Source: Actinomadura harenae | GTDB lineage: Bacteria; Actinomycetota; Actinomycetes; Streptosporangiales; Streptosporangiaceae | NCBI RefSeq assembly: GCF_003696215.1 | Contig: NZ_RFFG01000037.1 | Coordinates: forward strand, 16,724-80,723 | Direction of reading: 5' to 3' | Length of the DNA stretch: 64,000 nucleotides | Shown here: positions 24,995-33,809 of the stretch, in pieces | Layout of the letters: every line of letters starts with the position of its first letter | Numbering within the stretch: the stretch's first letter is position 1 | Position numbers and translations under genes: made by a program | Notes under the pieces: model-generated | What the model was told of the DNA's origin: nothing | What the model saw: the letters and a program-made list of their open reading frames with translations, nothing else | Database searches by the model: none

Positions 24995-27247
24995 TCAGTG
25001 CACCGTGTAGGCGTGGGTGAGCGTCTCGTCCACGGTGTTGCCGGAGCCGTCGCGGGCGAGGGCGCGAAGCGTGACCGCGCCCTTGGCCGGGTTGTGGACG
25101 CGCACGACCCAGTGGTCGCCTTCGCGGGTCACCGGCAGCGTGCGCCAGTGGGCGCCATCGTCGTCGGACGCCTTGACGGTCAGGGAGACCACCGGTCCTG
25201 TCGGTGTCGCGCCGGCCTGGTGCTCGACGCGGACCGGGATGGACACGTCACTTCCGGCCGGGCCCTGGTTGAGATCGTTCAGGGACGGCGAGAACCGGAC
25301 GGCCATCAGCGGCGGCACCGTGGTCGAACCGTTCCCCGCGGAGCCGAACGTCCAGGACGTGCGGACGCCGGTCGTGGCCTGCCAGTCCGGTGCGCCCACC
25401 CTGGCCTCGACGTCGAGGCGGTACGCGCCCGCCTCGGCGGGAACCTGGAAGGCGCCCGTGCCCGGCTCGGCGGTCTCACCGACGAGGGCGCCGTTCCGGT
25501 AGAGCCGGGTCGCTCCGGCGGAGTCCTCGGAGTCGGCGTAGTTGCCTCCGAAGTGACCGGGCCGGTCGTCGGCGAACGCCGGGACGCGCACATCGATGGT
25601 GTCTCCCTTGCGGAAGATCCACGCCAGCCGGCGGGTCCCCTTCATCGGCCCGGGCGCGGGGGTGAGCCAGGGGCCCAGCACGCCCTTGAACATGGTGTCG
25701 GTGAACTTCTCCCCCCGCCGGTACTCGCGGTCCACGGTGTACACGTAGGGGGCACCGTCTCCCGCGCCCATGATCACGCGGTTGAAGACGAGACCGGGGG
25801 CCGCCGAGACGTACTCGGTGCGGACGCTCGGGATGCGGACGGCTTCCGCGAGACCGCCGAGCGACAGGTCGCCGAGGGCGGCTCCCGGGGCGAGAACCGC
25901 CCTTCCGGCGGCTCCCGGACCGCGGTAGGTGACGCGGCCGGTCGCCAGATCCTCGTCTCGGTCCCGGAAGACGGGGTTGTCGGGGATGCCGCCGACCGCC
26001 GGGTGGACGATCTTGTAGTTGTACGGGCTGGCCTCGATCCCGTGCGTCGTCACCTGGACCGGAGCGGTCTCGGTCAGGCGTCGCAGCCGTTCGGCCGCGT
26101 CCCCCGACGCCACCAGGGTCGGCAGCGCGAGGTCGCCGCTGTAGGAGGGGGCCGTGCCGGTTCCCGCCAGCAGGACCGCTCGTCCCCCCGCCTTCGCGAC
26201 GTTCTCCACGCGTTCGGGGAGGGGCGTGTCCCCGGCGGACGGGTCGAGGACGACCAGAGCGCCCGCCGCGTCCTTGAGGTCGTCCGGTGTCCCCGCGCCA
26301 CCGCGCACCGCCTTGAGGCCGAGGACGCCGAGGAGCGAGGGTGAGGGCCGGTCGTCCACGTCCACGGCGTAGGCGACGTCCACGGGGAACGGGGAGTCGC
26401 CCTCGACGTCGAGCCGGATGAGCGGCTCCTCGAACTCGCCCTGGATGTCGAAGACGAAGTCGGGGGTCGGGTCGAGGACGTCCGCGTAGAGCTCGTCGCC
26501 CTCCGAGAGGAACATCGAGGCGCCGTTGTAGGGGTAGTCCGCGCCGGGCGGGGCTTTGACGGCCGCCCCGGCCACCAGATACCGGGCCCTCGCGGTGGGC
26601 CGGGCGACGCTCAGCTCGACCCGGCGGGCGCGGGTTCCGTCGAGCGTCACCGTCTTGTCCTGGTCGAGCCGCACGTCCGGCGCCGAGAGCATGAGGAAGG
26701 GCCCCTTCCTCCCGTTCTCGCCGGCCATGACGGTCACGAAGTACCTGCCGGCGGGCAGGCGCTCCTCCTCACCCGAACCGAGGACCCACACCCCGCCCGC
26801 GGGGTCGTCACGGCTGGTCACGAAGGCCCTGGCCGCCATGGGCTCGCCGTTCCGGCCGAGGACGTCGATCGTCAGCCCGTGCTCGGTCTCCGCCGCCGCG
26901 CGCCGGACCGGCGCGGGGGCCCCTCCGATCCTGAACAGGTTCGGGTCGAGCTTGCGCTGGACGGCGTCCGAGGGCAGGACGACCAGGTCGCGCCCGCGGC
27001 CGATCTGCTGGAAGGCGAGGTGATCGCGGCCCGGCCCGGGGTCGATGCCGACGACCGAGCCGTCCTGGACGCGGACCCGGTCGCCGGTGGGCAACTTGAC
27101 CGTCGTGACGGCGGTGCGGACGCCGGGCGCGACCGCCGCCTTCGGCGTGCTCGGCGCCGGGGTCGGCTTCGGCGCGGCCTGGGCCTGGGGCGCCAGGGGC
27201 ACGATGAGTCCGGCCGTCAGCAGGACGGCCTGGGAGAGACGCTTCAC
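24995..27247 (-). CDS. Secreted subtilase-like protein lacking the catalytic S8 domain
   Basis: A 750-residue exported protein. Residues 1-25 form a signal peptide (KRLSQAVLLTAGLIVPLAPQAQA). Next come the VKLPTGDRVRVQDG and LVVLPSDAVQRKLDPNLF blocks typical of the prodomain of large actinobacterial subtilases. The Asp, His and Ser blocks of an S8 protease are absent. Instead it goes straight to beta domains, a protease-associated-like stretch (AGALVVLDPSAG, GRAVLLAGTG) and C-terminal Ig-like domains. GTG 27247 overlaps the previous stop by four bases, so the ORF extension beyond 27247 is not real. It is co-transcribed with the ECF sigma gene and its partner. Confidence 0.75.
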   Translation of the reverse strand: MKRLSQAVLLTAGLIVPLAPQAQAAPKPTPAPSTPKAAVAPGVRTAVTTVKLPTGDRVRVQDGSVVGIDPGPGRDHLAFQQIGRGRDLVVLPSDAVQRKLDPNLFRIGGAPAPVRRAAAETEHGLTIDVLGRNGEPMAARAFVTSRDDPAGGVWVLGSGEEERLPAGRYFVTVMAGENGRKGPFLMLSAPDVRLDQDKTVTLDGTRARRVELSVARPTARARYLVAGAAVKAPPGADYPYNGASMFLSEGDELYADVLDPTPDFVFDIQGEFEEPLIRLDVEGDSPFPVDVAYAVDVDDRPSPSLLGVLGLKAVRGGAGTPDDLKDAAGALVVLDPSAGDTPLPERVENVAKAGGRAVLLAGTGTAPSYSGDLALPTLVASGDAAERLRRLTETAPVQVTTHGIEASPYNYKIVHPAVGGIPDNPVFRDRDEDLATGRVTYRGPGAAGRAVLAPGAALGDLSLGGLAEAVRIPSVRTEYVSAAPGLVFNRVIMGAGDGAPYVYTVDREYRRGEKFTDTMFKGVLGPWLTPAPGPMKGTRRLAWIFRKGDTIDVRVPAFADDRPGHFGGNYADSEDSAGATRLYRNGALVGETAEPGTGAFQVPAEAGAYRLDVEARVGAPDWQATTGVRTSWTFGSAGNGSTTVPPLMAVRFSPSLNDLNQGPAGSDVSIPVRVEHQAGATPTGPVVSLTVKASDDDGAHWRTLPVTREGDHWVVRVHNPAKGAVTLRALARDGSGNTVDETLTHAYTVH

Positions 27248-28233
27248 GGGATCCTCGGTCCTTCGTCGGTCCAGCCGGCGGCCAGGTACAGGAGCGTCGA
27301 GGTGAAGGGCGTCGTCTTCGTGACGCCCTCCCTCGTCCGCCCCGTCTTGGAGCCCGCGATCGTCTTCGCCAGCACCTGCGAGGTACCGGTGTCGATGATG
27401 AGCTGCGTCGTGACCCGCTGGACGCCGGGCGTGGAGGTGGAGTAGGCGAGCGCCGTGCCGTGGCGGCCTCGGGGGTCGGTCGCCGGGCCGAGCGACCGCA
27501 CCCCCGGCACGTCGGCCAAGGCCCGGAACGCCGCGGCGCGGACCTTGGGAGGGGCGGGCTGGTCGGTCAGCAGACCGATCAGCACCTCCACAAGGGTGTA
27601 AGGCATGTCGTGCTTGGCGACGCTGCGGTCGGCGAGCGCGCGCAGCGCCTTCGGGTCGGTCGGCAGCTTCTGCAGCGCGGACAGAGGCGGATTGGGGCCG
27701 AGCACCGTCACCATCAGCGGCACCCCCTTCTTCTCCTTGAACAGTCCGGTGCTCTTCTCGCCGGGCTCCGGCTTGGGGGTGCGGAAAGCGAGCCAGTACT
27801 GCCCGTCGAGGGTCATCCATTCGGCGTCCACCGACGCCCCCGGACGGGCGTAGGTGGTCTCCACATGCCAGTACTTGCCGGTGGGACGGGTCTCGGCGTG
27901 TTCGGCGGCGGTGAGCAGCACGGTCCGCGCGGAGTCGGCCCGGGGCGGGGCCTCGTGTGCCGGGCCGTTGCGGGACGGGGTGCCGTTGGGCTGGCCGGCG
28001 ACCAGCGCGACGGCGAGTGTGCCGGCGGTGGCGGCACCGGCGAAGGCCAGTCCCCAGGCGGGCCGGACCGGGCGGCGCTTCGTGGACGGCGTGGCCTTGG
28101 CCCTCCCGGCCTCGCCCTCCTTGGCCGAGGCGTCCATGTGTGCGGTCAGTCGTGCGCGCATCCTGCCGACGCCGTCGGGCGCGGGGCCCGGCTGGGCGTC
28201 GTGGTGGCGCTCCAGGGGGCGCAGATCATTCAT
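27244..28233 (-). CDS. CU044_5270-type membrane protein (sigma-linked)
   Basis: A 329-residue protein with a basic cytosolic N-terminus (about 1-58), one membrane helix (about 59-80, LAFAGAATAGTLAVALVAG) and an extracytoplasmic domain. The domain contains YWHVETTYARPG, LIGLLTDQPAPP, AAAFRALADVPGV and TSTLLYLAAGW. This layout fits the CU044_5270 family that sits next to ECF sigma factors in actinobacteria. An anti-sigma-like or envelope-sensing role is inferred. The gene overlaps the sigma gene by eight bases and the secreted protein by four. Confidence 0.8.
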   Translation of the reverse strand: MNDLRPLERHHDAQPGPAPDGVGRMRARLTAHMDASAKEGEAGRAKATPSTKRRPVRPAWGLAFAGAATAGTLAVALVAGQPNGTPSRNGPAHEAPPRADSARTVLLTAAEHAETRPTGKYWHVETTYARPGASVDAEWMTLDGQYWLAFRTPKPEPGEKSTGLFKEKKGVPLMVTVLGPNPPLSALQKLPTDPKALRALADRSVAKHDMPYTLVEVLIGLLTDQPAPPKVRAAAFRALADVPGVRSLGPATDPRGRHGTALAYSTSTPGVQRVTTQLIIDTGTSQVLAKTIAGSKTGRTREGVTKTTPFTSTLLYLAAGWTDEGPRIP

Positions 28234-28903
28234 CGTTCACGGCCTCCAGGGCGGCGCGGAGCCTGCGGCGCGCGCGGTTGACGCGCGAGCCGACGGTGCC
28301 GGGCGGGACGCCCAGGGCGAGGGCCGCCTCGGCATAGGTGAGGCGGGCGAAGGCGATCAGGGTCAGGGCGGCGCGATCGTCCTTGGAGAGCTTGGCCAGG
28401 CCGCGGGCGAGCGCGGGATGCAGCTGCCCGGCGGCCATCCGGTCGATCACCTGGTCGGCGTGGCCGGGCTGGACGTCGTCGGCGCCCGAGCGTTCCAGCG
28501 CCCGGTAGAACCGGGTCTCGGCACGGCGGTGCCGCCGGATCAGGTGGGTCGCGATGCCGTAGAGCCAGGGACGGGCCTCGGCGTGCGCGAGGTCGTAGCG
28601 GTGCCGCTGGTCGAAGGCCGCCAGGAACGTGTCGGCGGTGACGTCCTCGGCGGCGGACGCGCCGAGCCGGGCGGCGGCGTAGCGGAAGATCCGCTCGTGG
28701 TACCGGTCGAAGATCAGCGAGAACGGCTCGGGATCGGCGAGGGACCGTTCGATCAGCGACGCATCGGACGGCTCGGACGCGGAGGTCGCGCCGGACTCGG
28801 AGGTCGCGGAGGTCGTGCCGGACGGAGGGGGCGGATGGGTCGCGCCGGCCGGGGCGATCGCGTCACCGGCCGACCGGGCGGGCGGCGGATGGGTCACGTG
28901 CAT
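28226..28903 (-). CDS. ECF-family RNA polymerase sigma factor
   Basis: A 225-residue sigma-70 family protein. Residues 1-45 are a Pro/Ser/Thr-rich extension. Region 2 follows with FSLIFDRYHERIFRYAAARLG, DVTADTFLAAFDQR and ARPWLYGIATHLI. Region 4 has LSKDDRAALTLIAFARLTYAEAALALG and GTVGSRVNRARRRLR. AGAGGAAGG stands nine bases before ATG 28903. It heads a three-gene operon with the CU044_5270-type protein and the subtilase-like protein, its likely regulon. Confidence 0.92.
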   Translation of the reverse strand: MHVTHPPPARSAGDAIAPAGATHPPPPSGTTSATSESGATSASEPSDASLIERSLADPEPFSLIFDRYHERIFRYAAARLGASAAEDVTADTFLAAFDQRHRYDLAHAEARPWLYGIATHLIRRHRRAETRFYRALERSGADDVQPGHADQVIDRMAAGQLHPALARGLAKLSKDDRAALTLIAFARLTYAEAALALGVPPGTVGSRVNRARRRLRAALEAVNDE

Positions 28904-29011
28904 GCTCGGGTGCCTTCCTCTAGGGAAAGATCACCGCTGATTGCCCGTCACTTCCGCTCTTTTCACGCCCGAGAACCCTTATTTGAGTGATCTGTGTCAC
29001 ATAAGGGAGGT

Positions 29012-29036
29012 GGGGCCGTCCGAGGAGGACGGCCCC
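29012..29036. terminator. Hairpin between the sigma operon and hisC/pat
   Basis: The perfect 10-bp stem GGGGCCGTCC / GGACGGCCCC has the loop GAGGA, just after the hisC/pat stop on the minus strand. Confidence 0.7.
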
Positions 29037-29043
29037 GGACGGC

Positions 29044-30129
29044 TCAGTTGCGGTGGGGGTAGGCGTGGGCGACCGCGAGGAAGGCGTCGTTCTCCTCGGG
29101 GGAGCCGATGGAGATCCGGGCGCCCTCACCGGCGAAGGGGCGGACGCTGACACCGGCGGCGTCGCAGGCGCCGGAGAAGTCCATGGTGTGCTCGCCCAGG
29201 CGGAGCCAGACGAAGTTGGCCTCGGTGGGCGGGACGGTCCAGCCGTCGGCGAGGAGGGTGTCGCGCACGCGGTGGCGCTCCTTGACGGTCTCGTCCACGC
29301 GGGCGAGGAGCTCGTCGGTGGCGGCGAGCGAGGCGACGCCCGCGGCCTGGGCGATGGAGTTCACGGTGAAGGGGAGGTAGGTCTTGCGGATCGCCGTCGC
29401 GACGACGGGGTGCGCCACCAGGAAGCCGATGCGGAGGCCGGCCAGTCCGTACGCCTTGGAGAAGGTGCGGAGGATGGCGAGGTTCGGACGGTCCAGCTCG
29501 CGGAAGAGGTCCATGCCGTCGGGGACGTCCTCGTCGCGGATGTACTCGCGGTACGCCTCGTCCAGGACGACGAGGACGTGCGGCGGCACACGGTCGAGGA
29601 AGCGGATCAGTTCGGCGCGGCGGACGATCGTCCCGGTCGGGTTGTTGGGATTGCAGACGAAGACCAGGCGCGTGCGGTCGGTGATCGCGTCGGCCATCGC
29701 GTCGAGGTCGTGCGTCTCGTCCACCAGAGGGACCTGGACGCCGGTCGCGCCGGACAGTCCCACGAGAAGGGGGTAGGCCTCGAACGAACGCCAGGCGTAG
29801 ACGACCTCGACGCCCGGCTCGGCGACGGCCTCGAGCAGCATCTGCGAGACGCCGACCGAGCCGCAGCCGACGGCGATGTGCTCGGGCGTCATGCCGAAGC
29901 GGTCGGCGATCGCCTCGACGAGCGCGGTCGCGTTGTTGTCCGGGTAGCGGTTGACGTTGCGGGCCGCGCGCTCGATCGCCTCCTGGACGGAGGGCAGAGG
30001 TCCCTGCGGCGACTCGTTCGACGACAGCTTGAAGGACCGGCCCTCGGGCGAGACCACGACCTTCCCGGGCTTGTAGGCCACGAAATGATCGAGGACGGAG
30101 CGAAACTGTGGGGTGGCTTCCTCGGACAC
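29044..30129 (-). CDS. Histidinol-phosphate / aromatic amino acid aminotransferase
   Basis: A 361-residue PLP-dependent class I/II aminotransferase. It has KLSSNESPQGPLPSVQEAI, NRYPDNN, AVGCGSVGVSQML, FVCNPNNPTGT, VLDEAYREYI and the PLP lysine in RTFSKAYGLAGLRIG near residue 215. Actinobacterial HisC and the aromatic aminotransferase Pat share these motifs. The YAWRSFEAYP and QVPL stretches look more Pat-like, so I give no symbol. GTG 30129 has the strong site AAGGAGG six bases upstream. The gene is not within a his operon, which also favours an aromatic-aminotransferase role. Confidence 0.88.
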   Translation of the reverse strand: MSEEATPQFRSVLDHFVAYKPGKVVVSPEGRSFKLSSNESPQGPLPSVQEAIERAARNVNRYPDNNATALVEAIADRFGMTPEHIAVGCGSVGVSQMLLEAVAEPGVEVVYAWRSFEAYPLLVGLSGATGVQVPLVDETHDLDAMADAITDRTRLVFVCNPNNPTGTIVRRAELIRFLDRVPPHVLVVLDEAYREYIRDEDVPDGMDLFRELDRPNLAILRTFSKAYGLAGLRIGFLVAHPVVATAIRKTYLPFTVNSIAQAAGVASLAATDELLARVDETVKERHRVRDTLLADGWTVPPTEANFVWLRLGEHTMDFSGACDAAGVSVRPFAGEGARISIGSPEENDAFLAVAHAYPHRN

Positions 30130-30270
30130 CGGGGTCCTCCTTCGGAACGGAGTGCGTGGTGCCCAGCTTATGAACACCCCGGCCCCACCCGAAGGGCGAC
30201 AATCGCCAAACCCCCACCCAAGATCGGCGAGCGCTCCCGAGCCCGCCGGGCTTGGGGGTGGGGTGGTGAT

Positions 30271-30558
30271 CTAGTGGACCGGGGCGTTCCGCATCATCCA
30301 GCAGACGGCGACGATGCGGACGAACTCCCAGTCGTGGGTGTCGCCGGGCCACCAGCCGCGCCGGAAGGCGTCCTCGGCGAAGCCGGAGAGGTAGTCCATG
30401 AGGGCGGGCTGAGAGGGATCCGGGACCAGTCCTCGCACTTCGGCGACGTGCTGGTCCACGGCCGCGGCGAGCCCCGGGGTCTCCGTCATCCGCTCAACGC
30501 CGGCGTCCCCGATGTCGCGGACGAGCAGGCCGAGTTCCTCGAAAACTTCCCCATTCAT
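30271..30558 (-). CDS. Small conserved protein, possibly DUF6401 family
   Basis: A 95-residue protein reading MNGEVFEELGLL, LAAAVDQHVAEVR, ALMDYLSGFAEDAF and HDWEFVRIVAVCWMM. It appears helical and cytosolic. The AAVDQH...W..VR..AVC pattern resembles what I recall as DUF6401 proteins, sometimes found near natural-product genes. ATG 30558 is preferred over 30579 because the family-like sequence starts there, though no good Shine-Dalgarno is visible. The function is unknown. Confidence 0.6.
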   Translation of the reverse strand: MNGEVFEELGLLVRDIGDAGVERMTETPGLAAAVDQHVAEVRGLVPDPSQPALMDYLSGFAEDAFRRGWWPGDTHDWEFVRIVAVCWMMRNAPVH

Positions 30559-30730
30559 TCGCCCGAAGCTAGCAATCACCGGGCAATGCTCGCGTCACAA
30601 AACCGGCTGTTACGCAGGTAAAACTTCTCGCTCCGCCCACGTCCTCCCCACACAAAAACCGCCTCCAGCCCTTACCGGGCAGGGCTCGAAGGGGTTGGGG
30701 GGCGGGGGTTGCGCGGAGATAGTCGCTGTG

Positions 30731-30743
30731 TAGATAATCTACG
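30731..30743 (+). promoter_or_regulatory. Perfect 13-bp palindrome upstream of the SRPBCC gene
   Basis: GTAGATAATCTAC is a perfect dyad (6 + 1 + 6) placed 24 nt before ATG 30768. It covers a TAATCT/TAGATA -10-like sequence, so it is a good candidate for a repressor operator. Confidence 0.5.
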
Positions 30744-30767
30744 CGAAGGCTAAACGAGAGGCAGGGC

Positions 30768-31184
30768 ATGTGGGAGTACGAGCACTCGGTGGAGACGTCG
30801 GCGGCGCGCGTGGAGCTCTGGCGGCACTGGGTGGACATGGAGTCCTGGCCGAGCTGGAACGACGGCATCGCGAAGATCGAGGTGGACGGGCCGTTCGCCG
30901 TCGGGACCGCGTTCGTCATGACGCCGCCGGAGGGTGACCCGGTGCCGCTGCGGATCGTCGAGATCGTGGACGGTGAGTCCTTCAGCGACGTGGCGGACGC
31001 CGGGGACTTCGTCGTCACCACGCGGCACATGCTGGCCGACCTGCCGGATGGACGGACGCGCGTCACCTACCGCACCGAGATCACCGGGCCGCTCGCCGAC
31101 CAGGTCGGGCCCGCCATCGGGCCGGACATCACGTCCGACTTCCCGGACGTTCTCGCGGCGCTGGTGGCGCTCGCCGAAGGCTGA
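30768..31184 (+). CDS. SRPBCC (START-like) domain protein
   Basis: A 138-residue helix-grip protein of the polyketide cyclase/dehydrase type. It begins MWEYEHSVETSAARVELWRHW, then MESWPSWNDGI, FAVGTAFVMTP and RTRVTYRTEITGPLAD. These proteins bind hydrophobic ligands; many are orphan. GAGAGGCAGGG precedes the ATG. It is followed 60 nt later by an ECF sigma gene on the same strand, so the three genes to 32911 may form one transcript. Confidence 0.85.
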   Translation: MWEYEHSVETSAARVELWRHWVDMESWPSWNDGIAKIEVDGPFAVGTAFVMTPPEGDPVPLRIVEIVDGESFSDVADAGDFVVTTRHMLADLPDGRTRVTYRTEITGPLADQVGPAIGPDITSDFPDVLAALVALAEG

Positions 31185-31244
31185 GCCGGAAGATCGTCGT
31201 GGGCTCTGCGGGAGCACGGGGCGGGGAGCGGACATCTGGTGGGC

Positions 31245-31901
31245 ATGAACCCGCACACGCCCACGGACGATGAGTTGTGGAGCCGGGCGCGGGACGGTGA
31301 CGAGCAGGCCTTCGGGGCGCTCTTCGACCGTCACGCGCGCACGGTCTACAACTACTGCTTCCGGCGGACGGCGAGCTGGTCGGAGGCGCAGGACGTCACC
31401 TCGGTGGTGTTCCTGGAGACCTGGCGGCAGCGCGCACGTGTCCAGCCGCAGTCCGGTTCGCTGCTGCCCTGGTTGTACGGGGTCGCGACGAACGTCCTGC
31501 ACAACCACCGGCGGAGCATGCGCAGGCACCGGGACGCGCTGTCCCGGATGCCGAAGCCGGTCCCGCACCCGGACGACATGGACGAGGTCACCGCGCGCCT
31601 CGACGCCGAGCGGCGGATGCGCCGCGTCCTCGACGCGGTCCAGAGGCTGCCGCGGCGCGACCGCGAGGTGCTGGTCCTCAGCGTCTGGGAGGAACTGGAC
31701 CACAACCAGATCGCCGAGGCGCTCGGCATCGCCGCGGGCACGGTCCGATCGCGGCTCAGCCGCGCCCGGGCCCGCCTCCGCGACCTCTCGGACCACCCCG
31801 CGTCCGGCCCGGCGACGACGGGGGTCGGTGGCGCGGCGTCGGGACGGGGCGCTGCCGTCCGTCATTCCGTGAATGTTCGTCTTCCCGGGGAGAGCCGATG
31901 A
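31245..31901 (+). CDS. ECF-family RNA polymerase sigma factor
   Basis: A 218-residue sigma-70 family protein. Region 2 has FGALFDRHARTVYNYCFRRT, DVTSVVFLETWRQR and LLPWLYGVATNVLHNHRRS. Region 4 has LPRRDREVLVLSVWEELDHNQIAEALGIA and GTVRSRLSRARARLR. The C-terminal 35 residues are a Gly/Ala-rich tail. The start could also be GTG 31239. The gene overlaps the following CU044_5270-type gene by ATGA. The pair mirrors the module at 27244-28903. Confidence 0.92.
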   Translation: MNPHTPTDDELWSRARDGDEQAFGALFDRHARTVYNYCFRRTASWSEAQDVTSVVFLETWRQRARVQPQSGSLLPWLYGVATNVLHNHRRSMRRHRDALSRMPKPVPHPDDMDEVTARLDAERRMRRVLDAVQRLPRRDREVLVLSVWEELDHNQIAEALGIAAGTVRSRLSRARARLRDLSDHPASGPATTGVGGAASGRGAAVRHSVNVRLPGESR

Positions 31902-32911
31902 ACGACATGATGCCGCCGTCTCGGCGGGACCTCGTTGAGCACGACGCCGTCCGTGACCAGTTGCTTCGGGAGACACGTCAGATGCCCACGCGTGCGAGGT
32001 CGCCGCGCCTGATCCTCGGCGGACTGGCCGCCACGCTCGTCGCCGGGGCCGCCGCCACCGCGATCGCCGTCGTGCCGTCGGGTGGGGGCGGTCAGCCGAC
32101 GATCGCGCCGGTCGCCGCGACCGAGGTCCTGGACCGGGCGTCCAAGGCCGCCGGTGGGCTGCCGGACTTCAAGCCGAGGGCGGACCAGTACCTCTACATG
32201 CTGTCCAAGTCCCGGCAGCGGCCCGAGGGGGAGGCCCAGGGGCGCACGGTGAGCCGCGTCGACTGGCGGTCCGCCGACGGCAGGCACGCGGGTCTCACGA
32301 GCGGTGGGGACTTGGGCCGCGACCTGTGGTTGTGCGAGAACTCGCGCGAGTACGAGGAGATGTTGACCAAGTCGAAGGCCGCCGGGATCGTCCGGCCGAA
32401 GGTGGACCTCGCGAAGCCGCCCCAGGGCTGCCACAGCGCGCCCGTCATGCTCAGTGGGCTGCCGACCACCGTGCAGGGGATGCGGTCCTGGTTGTACAAG
32501 AACAGCCGCGGCGGGAACCCGGCCGACGTCCAGGCGTTCATCACGCTGTCCGACACGTTGCTGACCCGGTACGTGCGCCCGTCGTCGCTCGCGCTGATGT
32601 TCAAGGCCGCGGGCGCGATCCCGGGTGTCACGGTGACGCGGAACGTCACCGACCTGGCCGGACGCAAGGGCATCGCGGTCGGGCAGACCTTCGACGGACG
32701 CCGACTGGAGCTCATCTTCGACGTGAAGAGCTACCGCTACCTCGGGTACCGGCAGTTCGTGAGCCACAAGGACTCGCACGCGTTCCCGGCGGGCCCGAAG
32801 GCGGACGTCACTCCGTCCGCCGACGCGCGGTACCCGGACGGCACGGAGCTCTACTCGTACGCGCTGCTCAAGGTCGCCGTCACCGACAAGGTGAAGCAGA
32901 CTCCGCGTTGA
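31898..32911 (+). CDS. CU044_5270-type membrane protein (sigma-linked)
   Basis: A 337-residue protein with a basic N-terminus, one membrane helix at about 37-60 (LILGGLAATLVAGAAATAIAVV) and an extracytoplasmic domain. The domain includes EVLDRASKAAGG, RADQYLYMLSK, LLTRYVRPSSLALMFKAAGAIPGV and DLAGRKGIAVGQ. This is the CU044_5270 layout. It begins within the sigma gene's stop (ATGA overlap), indicating translational coupling and a likely anti-sigma-type or sensory partnership. Confidence 0.82.
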   Translation: MNDMMPPSRRDLVEHDAVRDQLLRETRQMPTRARSPRLILGGLAATLVAGAAATAIAVVPSGGGGQPTIAPVAATEVLDRASKAAGGLPDFKPRADQYLYMLSKSRQRPEGEAQGRTVSRVDWRSADGRHAGLTSGGDLGRDLWLCENSREYEEMLTKSKAAGIVRPKVDLAKPPQGCHSAPVMLSGLPTTVQGMRSWLYKNSRGGNPADVQAFITLSDTLLTRYVRPSSLALMFKAAGAIPGVTVTRNVTDLAGRKGIAVGQTFDGRRLELIFDVKSYRYLGYRQFVSHKDSHAFPAGPKADVTPSADARYPDGTELYSYALLKVAVTDKVKQTPR

Positions 32912-32927
32912 TCTGACGCGACGGCCG

Positions 32928-32957
32928 CGGCATCCCGTCCCGCCGGGCGGGATGCCG
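32928..32957 (+). terminator. Terminator of the second sigma module
   Basis: CGGCATCCCG (32928-32937) pairs with CGGGATGCCG (32948-32957). The stem extends inward by three pairs to the loop CGCC. Confidence 0.75.
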
Positions 32958-32998
32958 TCGTGTCGTCAGGCGTTGGCGCGGGCGCCGGGCGCTCTCGG

Positions 32999-33691
32999 CT
33001 ACGGGGCGAAGGTCGCGCGGGCGAAGTCGTCGGGGGCGGTGCCGGCCTCGGCGAGGACGTCGCCGGTCGCCGACCAGATGCCGGAGCCGCCGCACGTCTC
33101 GTCGAAGCCTCCGCCGGTCGGCCCCGCGAAGGACGCCCCGGCCACCCACACGCCGCGCGCGGCGATGATCCGGCGGGCGCGTTCGGGGAGGAGGTGGGCC
33201 TCGTGGTCGGCGTGGAGGACTCCGGCGAGGTAGCCGTCCATGCCCAGGGCCGCGAGCGCGGCGTCGTGTTCGGGGATTCTGGTGTCGCGGCAGATGGCGA
33301 GGCCGAGTCGCCAGCCGTCCACCTCGATGACCGTGGGCTCGCCCGGCACGAAGAGGTCGTTCTCGACGCCGTGCAGGTGCGCCTTCCTGTAGGCGACGCG
33401 CGCGCCGGTGCCGTCCACGGCCAGGAAGGCGATGCTGGGGCCGGGCACGGGGGCGCCCACGAGGGCGAGCGCTCCGGTCTCGGCACAGGCGGCGATGATG
33501 GGCGCCAGGCGCTCGTCGTCGGGGGCGATGGGCGGGGCGTCCAGTTCGTACCCGGTCAGCGACAGCTCGGGGAACACCACGACGCGCGCGTCCGCCGACC
33601 GGACGGCCCGCGCGTGCGCTTCCGCGTTGGCCTCCACGTCGTAGGAGACGCACTTCGGCTGCGCCGCCGCGATGGTCAATGACTGCCGCAT
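32999..33691 (-). CDS. Carbon-nitrogen hydrolase (nitrilase superfamily)
   Basis: A 230-residue amidase-type enzyme. The catalytic triad is visible: Glu in VVFPELSLTGY, Lys in VAYRKAHLHG and Cys in LGLAICRDTRIPE. Members hydrolyse amides, carbamoyl groups or nitriles; this sequence does not tell which. GGGGAGG stands five bases before ATG 33691, preferred over the nine-residue longer frame. It is convergent with the second sigma module. Confidence 0.88.
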   Translation of the reverse strand: MRQSLTIAAAQPKCVSYDVEANAEAHARAVRSADARVVVFPELSLTGYELDAPPIAPDDERLAPIIAACAETGALALVGAPVPGPSIAFLAVDGTGARVAYRKAHLHGVENDLFVPGEPTVIEVDGWRLGLAICRDTRIPEHDAALAALGMDGYLAGVLHADHEAHLLPERARRIIAARGVWVAGASFAGPTGGGFDETCGGSGIWSATGDVLAEAGTAPDDFARATFAP

Positions 33692-33809
33692 ATCGGCCTC
33701 CCCGCTGGTCGAATCCAAGATCAGCCTATTCGCGGATGATCACGACGGACAGGAGATGTCCGTCACCCAGTCAGGGAGGGCCGGGCAGAGGGCGGCGATC
33801 TGCTGGTCG

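Noticed and set aside
24995..27820. 941-residue version of the subtilase-like protein
   Set aside because: The first 191 residues are an antisense-like Arg/Ala/Gly frame inside the CU044_5270-type gene; the signal peptide starts at GTG 27247.
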